Shown: piece by piece, positions 54,501-61,700 of the stretch | Layout of the letters: each line of letters begins with the position of its first letter | How positions within the stretch are numbered: position 1 is the first letter of the stretch | Source: Anaeromassilibacillus senegalensis | GTDB taxonomy: Bacteria; Bacillota; Clostridia; Oscillospirales; Acutalibacteraceae | Direction: 5' to 3' | Length of the DNA: 64,000 nt | Assembly: GCF_001261775.1 (NCBI RefSeq) | Contig: NZ_LN868538.1 | Location: 1,012,312 to 1,076,311 of the forward strand | Translations under genes and position numbers: made by a program | Notes under the pieces: model-generated | The model's input: only the letters and a program-made list of their open reading frames with translations | Database searches by the model: none | Told to the model about the DNA's origin: nothing

Positions 54501-57419
54501 CGGTCCGGTGGCCGTAACCGTCAGTGCAACCAGCTGGTCGCCCTGTGCGGTGGTCGGCAGGGAAATTTTCCCCTCATCCGTCACAAACGCCGGCTTGTCG
54601 GACCGCCATACAAAGGTGGTTCCATTCGCATGCTGTTTTGGCAGGGAAAGGTTCTCCGTCACGTCGGAAAGATCACCCAGATCGATGCCGTCCAGCGCTT
54701 CCTTCACAGCCGCGTTTGCAATGTCGTCTTTGTGCGCCGCAACCTCCACCTGAATTTCTTCCGGTGTGAGTGCGCGGTCGTAAACACAGAATTCTTCAAA
54801 CTGCCCCTTTGCACTCGGATCGGGGAAGATATGGTTTGCGCCGATGCGCGTGGTGGTTCCCTGCGCAAGCTGGCTGAGCTTTTGTTCCAGCACGCCGGAG
54901 GCAACCAGCCGGTCGTTCAGGTAAAGCTTTGCGTCGCTGCCGCTCTGTGTGAAGGTAACCAGCGTCCACTCGCCCGCCGGGACAACAACGCCCGCGTCGG
55001 CTTTGATTCGCTCTTCGTTTTTTCCGTCTGTTTTCACCGCCACAGTCACGCCGCAGGGCGTTCCGTACGGGTTGCCTCGCGCCGCCATAACCATGTAGTT
55101 GCTTTGTGAAGAGCCCGTCACCAGCAGAGAAGTCCAGATATCCGTGTGGTCCAGCTTCACCCAGAAGGAAATGGAACTGTCATCCGTCTTGCCCAGTGCT
55201 TCGCTCGGCATGGAAATATAATCGCCGCTGCCGCCGCCCAATGCGACCGCACCGTCCAGGAAGCCGCTTGTGCGGGCCGCCGCGCCGTTCAGCGTGCCGT
55301 CAAAGCCGTTGACAGAGTCAATCGCTGTGTCGCCTTCGGCTTCGTCAAATTTATACCGCAGGACCAGGCCTTCCGCGGGAACCGGTTCCTGCGGCGCCAG
55401 TTTGTGATACAGTTCTTCCATAATGACGCGCCCGTACCGGTCGTTGACATGCCAGGCGTCGGACATTTTATTGGAATCGTATTCGCCGAACCACTGGCCC
55501 ATGTCCCAATACCGCACGCCTGCGGCTTCCGCCGCGTTCGGGAAGGAGGTCTTCCAGTATTCGCGCAGCATGTCGCGGGAAGCGGGGTTCTTCCCCGGAT
55601 CGTTTGTGTCGAAGGTGGAGAGCAGCCAGACCTCGGATTCCGGCAAGGCCTTCCGCACGCGGCTGAGCACGGTGACGAGATCCGCTTCCACATCCGCCGC
55701 CGGGCGGGGTTTGTCCAGCGCGCCGTGGTCGTTCGTACCCAGCAGCACAACGGCCTTGTCCGGGTTGAGCAGCTGGAGCGCGGAGGTGAAGATACTGTCG
55801 GTCAGGATGGCATAGTCGTTGGAGGTGGCCTCCGCGTTGCCCCAGGTGTGGATGACCGTACGGTCTTCATCGCGTCCGATATGCACGTCCGCGCCGTAGA
55901 AATTGATATCGCGGTCGTCCGTTGGACGGACCACCAGCTCGTGACGGCCATATTTGCCCGCATCATACGTCACCTTATGGGTGTTGTAGTCGTTGGGTTG
56001 GTTCTGCACTACCGTGCCCTGTTCCACGCCGTCCAGCGTAGCGGTGAAACTGCCCGCGCCGCCCCAGGAGAGATAGAACAGGTCAATCTTTGAGCCGGTG
56101 AACTGAATTTGCAAGCTGCTGCCGGTCCCGTGTCCATGCACATACAGGCCGTTTGGGGAATCGACAATTTTCCCGTGGCCGCCCCAGCGTGCGGTATCTT
56201 CTTCCCACCAGGAGCCGCTGTAGGAAAAGCGGATATTGGCGGGCGCCTTTTGAAAATAAGACGAGCCGTTCAGCGTAACAAAGCCGGTGCCGCAGTCGCC
56301 GTACTGTTCGTCCAGAATGGCTTTCATGTTCATCGTCAGGTAACCGAATTCCGTATTCGAATCGCCAATCTGCAAAATTTGGACCGGTTCTTTTTTAACC
56401 GCGTTCGGGTCCGCTTTCAGCGTCACGTCAAAGGAGCGCTGTTCCTTTGCTTCGCCGGAAACAAGCGTCGCGGTCAGTGTAGCCGATACATCGCGGTCCT
56501 TTTCCCGGGTGACAAGGCCGTTCTCCGTGATGTGCGCAGGGTCGCTTGTCTCCCAGTAGATGCGGCTGCCGTAGTCGCCGTCCAGCGGCAGGGCAAGCCG
56601 GCTGCCCGTAAAGGGCTCTATGTCGCCCAGAGTCAGGGACTTCGCATCCGATGCTACGACGGCCTGATCTTCCAGCTTTTCAACAGCCAGCTCGTCCGCG
56701 CGCAATGCACGGCGATACACCTGCACGTTGTCGATGCGGCCGATGGCGGTCGGGTCCGCGGAAAACGGGCTCTTTGCCACATAGCAGGTTTCTCCGAGCG
56801 TATAGGTCTGCCCGATGGTGTTGGTCATATCATCCTTCTGGGCCACCAGCGTGCCGTCCATATACAACTTTGCCTGGCTGCCCTGCTGGGTATACGCCAA
56901 TGTAACCCACTTGCCCACGGGAACCGTCTGCGCGGCGGGTGCGGCAATGCGCTGCTCGTTTCCGTCGACGCGGATCCCCAGCGTATAGCCGACGGACGCG
57001 CCGCCGGGCTGGCCCTTCGCCGCCATAACCATGCAATCTCCGCCGCTGTTCCCAACGGAGAACAGAGCCGTCCAGGCCTGCACCTCATTCAGGAAAACAT
57101 CCATTTTGATGGTGATGTCGGAAACATCCCGCATCACGTCGATGGGTACACGGATATAATCGCTGCCGGAGGCAAGAGAAACCGCTTTCCCGCCTCTGGC
57201 ATCCACCTGGCTTGCACTCCCCGTCAAGGTTCCGTCAAACCCGTTCCCGCTTGTGTCCGGAACCGCAGTGCCGTTTAGCTCTTCAAAATCGTATTGTAGA
57301 AGCAGGCCGTCCGCCTGTGCCTCAACCGTCTCCGTTCCGACAGCCAGCGCCGTCGAGACGCTGCCAAGCAACATTGCAAGACAAAGCACCCATGCGGTAA
57401 TCTTTTTTTGCAATTTCAT
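51534..57419 (-). CDS. Secreted SGNH esterase / GH43 fusion with LamG domains and constant tail
   Basis: A 1961-residue bifunctional secreted enzyme. Signal peptide, LamG domain (about 40-240), an Ig-like Big domain, then an SGNH hydrolase (about 345-680) with Ser354 in QIGDSN, Asn563 in LLGTND and Asp654/His657 in DAWHVND; a carbohydrate-binding beta insert (GSSLQIQFTGSKIDLFYLSW) lies inside it. A second LamG domain (690-890), Ig-like domains and a GH43-type five-bladed propeller (about 1073-1350; GNGRIRDPFILRNKDG, APEASYDP, MVEGPFVFK) follow. A Big_4 domain, a diverged beta module and the constant FIVAR tail end it. De-esterifying and removing arabinose or xylose from the same polymer is the likely logic. 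Homology to the other tails becomes near-identity only from about residue 1550 (VLETLLEKANEV). ATG 57419 follows GGGGGAG. The promoter has the ATAAATACA box. Confidence 0.92.
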   Translation of the reverse strand: MKLQKKITAWVLCLAMLLGSVSTALAVGTETVEAQADGLLLQYDFEELNGTAVPDTSGNGFDGTLTGSASQVDARGGKAVSLASGSDYIRVPIDVMRDVSDITIKMDVFLNEVQAWTALFSVGNSGGDCMVMAAKGQPGGASVGYTLGIRVDGNEQRIAAPAAQTVPVGKWVTLAYTQQGSQAKLYMDGTLVAQKDDMTNTIGQTYTLGETCYVAKSPFSADPTAIGRIDNVQVYRRALRADELAVEKLEDQAVVASDAKSLTLGDIEPFTGSRLALPLDGDYGSRIYWETSDPAHITENGLVTREKDRDVSATLTATLVSGEAKEQRSFDVTLKADPNAVKKEPVQILQIGDSNTEFGYLTMNMKAILDEQYGDCGTGFVTLNGSSYFQKAPANIRFSYSGSWWEEDTARWGGHGKIVDSPNGLYVHGHGTGSSLQIQFTGSKIDLFYLSWGGAGSFTATLDGVEQGTVVQNQPNDYNTHKVTYDAGKYGRHELVVRPTDDRDINFYGADVHIGRDEDRTVIHTWGNAEATSNDYAILTDSIFTSALQLLNPDKAVVLLGTNDHGALDKPRPAADVEADLVTVLSRVRKALPESEVWLLSTFDTNDPGKNPASRDMLREYWKTSFPNAAEAAGVRYWDMGQWFGEYDSNKMSDAWHVNDRYGRVIMEELYHKLAPQEPVPAEGLVLRYKFDEAEGDTAIDSVNGFDGTLNGAAARTSGFLDGAVALGGGSGDYISMPSEALGKTDDSSISFWVKLDHTDIWTSLLVTGSSQSNYMVMAARGNPYGTPCGVTVAVKTDGKNEERIKADAGVVVPAGEWTLVTFTQSGSDAKLYLNDRLVASGVLEQKLSQLAQGTTTRIGANHIFPDPSAKGQFEEFCVYDRALTPEEIQVEVAAHKDDIANAAVKEALDGIDLGDLSDVTENLSLPKQHANGTTFVWRSDKPAFVTDEGKISLPTTAQGDQLVALTVTATGPVGQVLERVFTVTLLALTDERIVEREADYVRRYVDYKINDGYELTTRDALTSKISWEIVSGDAEILNGKVCKTETSLERQPIQLKATLTLGEAKQEVRFEHVVLLDKFTGYVLSHFGGTQGVENLCLAYSYDGVHWTSLNGGRPVIQNKLGNGRIRDPFILRNKDGSFTAIATQGWDTPQIYLWSSDDLTSFDDERLATVAKPGVDGLTGARAWAPEASYDPINDEYLVYWSDPSANGGNGPIYCNTTKDLHEFSAPFKFFDAGYSIIDANITKNNGSYYLVYKDERDSGKAIKAAKSQSLAPGSFEVYTDDFITDRMVEGPFVFKDIHEDKWYHYYDYFYEQKFGYSVTDDLDSGEWIDMGRNPDMPTQDVRHGGVVTVTEKELRAILDKWGAEPRRVLSLEEPAAVHAQLGTAFDRLALPPTVQAVLSDGGKTAIPVEWSAEGYNANREGTYLLTGTLILPEGVQNPEQFTTSVSVIVKRQETEDGKLLTVQFTENANLTAEGELTTVFDTNGIYAANVLPGKEITLHFTPTDGPFASAKLNGADIPFEVNGCAYTLAMPEKNTTLAFLFTVVKKNVLETLLEKANEVTDEQLAGLVESVSNRFIAARDNAKAVYEDDTATQEEVNEAWKELLDAMHYLSFEAGTKEQLEYWLDYAAMLDLNNFTPKSLEGYAEALAYAEEIYNDEGETLKAEVEKAANNLHDAIMRLEFKADTETLALFVKQAQEIDLDEYLDGPEKDAFEKVLPQAEALLADGNATQKQVDAMTDKLFDALAGLRVTPDREALKDLLEESEALDPADYTEASYAILRAALNLAWDTCNDENATPKDIAVQYATVEKARAGLALADKPEEPAKPDNKPSHKPSNSGGKKPVGNTSGTGTAVAVPNPLINAVQNVMGQKSVRSDTTANFTLKRGNAYCFKMTVVNGSSAAPNFTVGNGSVLKTQFVAKIGNDYYYRVWAVGTPGQSTGVYTTMAGEAPQQHCVVTID

Positions 57420-57541
57420 TTTTGCATTCTCCCCCTTGTTTCATAAATTCCTTTTCATACAACCCCTACGTAACGCCGCGCCTCCTCCCGTTTTCCTGTT
57501 ATCCCGTAGACGGATCGCAGGAGTTTTGGATACTCTTTTTC

Positions 57542-57580
57542 AGTATAGCATCGGGGTGGCGCCGCTGTATTTATGAAAAA
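57542..57580 (-). promoter_or_regulatory. ATAAATACA-box promoter of gene 51534
   Basis: TTTTTCATAAATACA, then TATACT (57547-57542) 18 bp after ATACA; leader about 115 nt. Directly upstream is a small hairpin, AAACGG/CCGTTT (57576-57598). Confidence 0.5.
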
Positions 57581-57599
57581 CGGACAATAACGCCCGTTT

Positions 57600-57791
57600 T
57601 TTTAGCAGGCTTTTCCTGTCGATTCAGGAACAGAGCCGCATAAAAAATGGCTGAGTCCGAAGAAACTTCCACGCGAAACAATTAGGAAAGCCACAGCAAT
57701 CCATTTTTTGTTGCGCGTGGATATTTTGGGATTTTCTATAAACCATGGGCGTAATAAAAAATAAAACCCGACAGAAACGAAAATCGTAACA
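57600..57791. other. Intergenic stretch without a supported gene
   Basis: A minus-strand frame (MVEQVFFVTIFVSVGFYF...) of 69 codons covers it, but its GTG lies inside the terminator hairpin at 57792-57829 and has no ribosome-binding site. I see no other feature. Confidence 0.4.
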
Positions 57792-57829
57792 AAAAAGACC
57801 TGCTCTACCACTCGTAAAGCAGGTCTTTG
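57792..57829 (-). terminator. Terminator after CRISPR array 2
   Basis: Read leftward: AAAGACCTGCT, loop, AGCAGGTCTTTTTT. It lies about 140 bp beyond the last repeat of array 2 in its direction of transcription. Confidence 0.85.
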
Positions 57830-57966
57830 TGTTTCCCATGAAAGTCAATTTCTCGTTTCTTTTGCTTTTTGTGGGTTATCCCTCCATTTTCCATGCGTTT
57901 TTCAGTTTCGGGACGTTTCTCTGAGCACCGTCTTCTGGAAGGTTACGGTTCCGACAACCCGGGCGC

Positions 57967-58120
57967 ATTTCAATCCACGACGTCACAATAGACGTCGACC
58001 ATTCTGGCTGGCCTGTAACCCCGTTTCTATCCACGACGTCCTGCGGACGTCGACCTGATTATGTAACCGCTCCTGATATTAATGGGTGTTTCTATCCACG
58101 ACGTCCCTGCGGACGTCGAC
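57967..58120 (-). CRISPR. CRISPR array 2, type I-C-like minimal array, 3 repeats and 2 spacers
   Basis: Repeats at 57967-57999, 58023-58054 and 58088-58120. The leader-proximal copy (plus strand) starts GTTTCTATCCAC and has a stem CGACGTCC/GGACGTCG around CTG, ending GAC (33 nt). The middle copy is 32 nt. The leader-distal copy combines the handle of array 1 (ATTTCAATCCAC) with the stem of array 2 and a different loop (CACAATA). Spacers are 33 nt (58055-58087) and an unusually short 23 nt (58000-58022). Leftward transcription is set by the leader at 58121. Confidence 0.85.
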
Positions 58121-58301
58121 AGCAAAAGTTGACAAAACAGTATGAACCGCCTTGTACAATCTTTGCAAAGAACCATACATTATGCTGTTCTTTACTTTCA
58201 TCATAATCCACCCAATTGTAAAATACAACTCCAAAAATAAAAGAAACGCCTTTTTATAGTGCGAATCCTCTTACAATTTTCTGTGTGCTCCCCATTCGCA
58301 C
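58121..58301 (-). promoter_or_regulatory. Leader and promoter of CRISPR array 2
   Basis: Promoter TTGTAT (58228-58223), 17 bp, TATGAT (58205-58200), at the same offset as in leader 1. The inverted repeat GTGCGAATCCTC...TTCGCAC spans 58259-58301, 43 nt as in leader 1. Confidence 0.85.
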
Positions 58302-58360
58302 CGGACCCTTGGTTGATAAAAACAGCGGCATTTGCTCTGACAACCGCCGGCAATATGGAA

Positions 58361-58388
58361 GAGGGCCGTTCAGAAATGAACGGCCCTC
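58361..58388 (-). terminator. Terminator of gene 58729
   Basis: A perfect 12-bp stem GAGGGCCGTTCA / TGAACGGCCCTC with a 4-nt GAAA loop. Between 58389 and 58531 I see nothing recognisable. Confidence 0.8.
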
Positions 58389-58531
58389 CCACTTTGTATG
58401 AAATCGAAAATAATCGTGCTTTGTGTGAGTTTATTGAAAGATCCTCTGTTTTCATCCGCATTCCTCTCCCGCCGCATGTTTTTGCTGCCCTGGGGATTGG
58501 CAGACGATGACATACTGCGTGTTTCATTTGC

Positions 58532-58650
58532 GGACACAAAGTGTCTTTCGCGCCTACGGTGGTTTTCAGTGGAGATCCCTCTTAAAACAGAGCACTTTCA
58601 AATTCTGTTTAACCAAAGAAGAGATTCTCTCCGCCAGCTGAAATAATTTT
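58532..58650 (-). repeat. Outer 3' unit of gene 58729
   Basis: Differs from the outer unit of gene 25898 by a single visible base over about 118 bp (AATAATT versus AATGATT). Confidence 0.88.
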
Positions 58651-58728
58651 TCAGCCAATTGTAACCACACAATGCTGTTGCGGACGTGCAACGTCATTCG
58701 CACCTGCGGTGGTTTTCAGTGGCAGCAA
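58651..58728 (-). repeat. 78-bp post-stop tail duplication, gene 58729
   Basis: In-frame second tail ending QQHCVVTIG, TGA at 58653-58651. Identical to the unit after gene 25898. Confidence 0.88.
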
Positions 58729-61700
58729 TCAGCCTATTGTAACCACACAGTGCTGCTGCGGTGCTTCACCCGCCATCGTGGTATACACGCCGGTGCTCTG
58801 GCCCGGTGCGCCGGTCGCCCAGACTCTGTAATAGTAATCATTACCGATCTTCGCCACAAACTGGGTCTTCAGCACACTGCCGTTGCCCACGGTGAAGTTC
58901 GGGACCGCGCTGCTGCCGTTGACAACCGTCATCTTGAAGCAGTAGGCATTGCCCCTCTTCAGGGTGAAGTTCGCTGTGGTATCGGAACGGACGAACTTCT
59001 GTCCCATCACGTTCTGCACCGCGTTGATTAACGGGTTGGTTACAGCAACTGCCGTTCCCGTACCGGAGGTATTGCCAACCGGCTTCTTACTGCCGCTGTT
59101 GGACGGCTTATGGCTTGGCTTGTTACCGGGCTTCTCCGGCTCTTCCGGCTTGTCTGCCAGCGCCAGTCCCGCGCGGGCCTTCTCCACGGTCGCATACTGT
59201 ACGGCGATATCCTTCGGGGTGGCATTCTCGTCGTTGCAGGTATCCCATGCGAGATTCAATGCCGCGCGGAGGATCGCATAGCTTGCCTCGGTGTAGTCCG
59301 CCGGGTCGAGTGCTTCGGATTCCTCCAGCAGGTCTTTCAGCGCTTCTCTGTCCGGCGTGACACGCAGGCCAGCCAGTGCGTCAAACAATTTGTCCGTCAT
59401 TGCGTCGACCTGCTTCTGGGTCGCGTTGCCGTCTGCCAGAAGGGCTTCCGCCTGCGGAAGGACTTCCTCAAAGGCATCCTTTTCCGGGCCGTCCAGATAT
59501 TCATCCAGATCAATTTCCTGTGCCTGCTTCACAAACAGCGCCAGCGTCTCGGTATCCGCCTTGAATTCCAGGCGCATAATCGCGTCGTGCAGGTTATTGG
59601 CCGCCTTCTCAACTTCTGCTTTCAGCGTTTCGCCCTCGTCGTTGTAGATTTCTTCCGCATAGGCAAGTGCTTCCGCATAGCCTTCCAGGCTCTTCGGGGT
59701 GAAGTTGTTCAGGTCGAGCATGGCGGCGTAGTCGAGCCAGTATTCCAGCTGTTCCTTGGTGCCTGCCTCGAAGGAGAGGTAATGCATCGCGTCGAGCAGT
59801 TCCTTCCAGGCTTCGTTTACTTCTTCCTGGGTCGCCGTGTCGTCTTCATAGACGGCCTTTGCGTGGTCGCGCGCCGCGATGAAGCGGTTGCTTACGGACT
59901 CGACCAAACCGGCAAGCTGCTTGTCGGTCACTTCATTTGCCTTTTCCAACAGGGTTTCCAGAACACTCTTGTTCACGCTGGTGAAGGTAAAGCGCAGAAC
60001 CGCTTTGTCGTCCGGCATGGTATAGGTGTAGGTAAAGCCGTCGGCTTCAAACGGGATGTTCTCGCCGTTCAGCTTTGCGCTTGCAAACGGGCCGTTCGCC
60101 GGAGTGAAGGTAAAGGCCAGCTTCGTGCCCGGAACTACTTTTGCGCCGTAGATGCCGTTGCCGTCGAGAATGACGTCCGTTTCACCGGCAATTTCCATAG
60201 CCGCCTGATTCGGGTTCCACTGTACGTTCAGCAGCTGCGGTTCGGACGGAACCGTCTGGCCGCCCAGACGCTCCACAATCATCTGATCGATCGCCACGTT
60301 GTTCCGCTTGATGTTCATGTTCTGGTCGTAGTTGTTGCCATTGTTAAAGGTAAAACCAATGGTGTGCTCGCCCGCTGTCAGGTGCAGCTTCATGCGCGGC
60401 GAACGGTAGAACACATCGTTGAAGGTGACGGAGAACGACATGGTTCCCACATCCACGCCATCCACCAGCACAGAGCGGATTGCGCCGTAGTTGCCGCTGG
60501 TGGTGTCGCCGCCGTTGTTGTACAGCGTACTGACCAGATAGTCGCCGTCCTCGGGTACACGGATGGTGAAGGTCAGTTCCGCACCGGTCCCCGGGCGATT
60601 GTCGGCAACATAGCCGCTGCCGGAATAGCCCTTAATGGAGTTCGCCTTGCAGCCGTCGTTGTAGGACGCGTCCTCCGCCTCATAAGTCTGGACGGAATTT
60701 TCCGGATTCCAGACAATCGGCTTGGACAGCTCGGACGCAACGCCCGCCTGATCCACCGCGACCAGAGAATAGCTGCCGTACTGATCCTTCGGGATTTCGT
60801 AGCTGCTCACGCCGGTCACATCGACATACGCGGAGCCGGTCCACAGCTTATAGGTATACGCGCTGTTCGGCGTCCAGGTCAACACGCCGTCTGCCAGCTT
60901 CATTTCCGGCAGGTCCGGACAGATAGCCAGGTTTTCGGGCTTGAGGTTGACCGCGCTGCGGTTGCCGCTGTCTTCCACAACCATTTCAATCGTGTATTTG
61001 CCGGAAGCGTCCGCCGGCAACACATAATCGGCGCCCACTTCTTTGCCGTTGACGGTCATGGACTTGACGGTATCACCCTTGCCGGAGAGCGTGAAGTCAA
61101 TGGTCGCGTCGCGGTATTTGTAATTGGTCAGGGTGAAGGGGCCCTCCATCCAGTCCGGTACATACGGGGTGAAGTGAATGCCGTCCAGCTCATACATCAT
61201 GCCGAACAGCACGCGGTAATAGTTGGAGAGCTGGCCCGCCACGGACCAGAGCTGACGGTGCGCGTTGTTGCCCACGCCGGTCTCATAGTTGATAACCTCG
61301 TCGTTGGAGAGGTTGCGCGCTGCGCCGTACATGATGGATTTCATGATTTCTTCCGCGAGCTGGCGGTTGCCGCCCTTCATGGCCGCTTCCATCAGCGCCG
61401 CTTCCCAGCCGGGCCACACGCCGCGGTTGTGGTAGATGGCGCCGAACTGCTTGCCGCGCTTCTGCGGATAAACGGTATTCGCGCCGTACTTGACCAGCGG
61501 ATAGTTTTCCATCATCTTCTCCGCCATTTCCGGCGTTGCGATATCGAAGTAAATGGCGTAGCCAACTGCCAAAACGTCCGTCTTGTCCGCCAGGGCGTTG
61601 CCCATGTACTCCGGATACTGCCAGGAGGCGTAGTAGTTGCGGTCTTCCATCCAGAAGTTGTCGTTGATCGCCTGTTTGAGATCCTCAAAATGCTTGGCCC

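Noticed and set aside
57602..57811. Minus-strand frame encoding a 69-residue hydrophobic peptide
   Set aside because: Its GTG start lies inside a strong terminator hairpin (57792-57829), there is no ribosome-binding site and no recognisable family.
58201..58539. Minus-strand 112-codon frame upstream of CRISPR array 2
   Set aside because: It runs through a terminator hairpin and through the conserved CRISPR leader, and has no family features.
19795..58728. 3' repeat units as integron attC-like sites or a transposon
   Set aside because: No integrase or transposase is present, no attC core (RYYYAAC/GTTRRRY pair) is evident, and no target-site duplication or terminal inverted repeats could be found.
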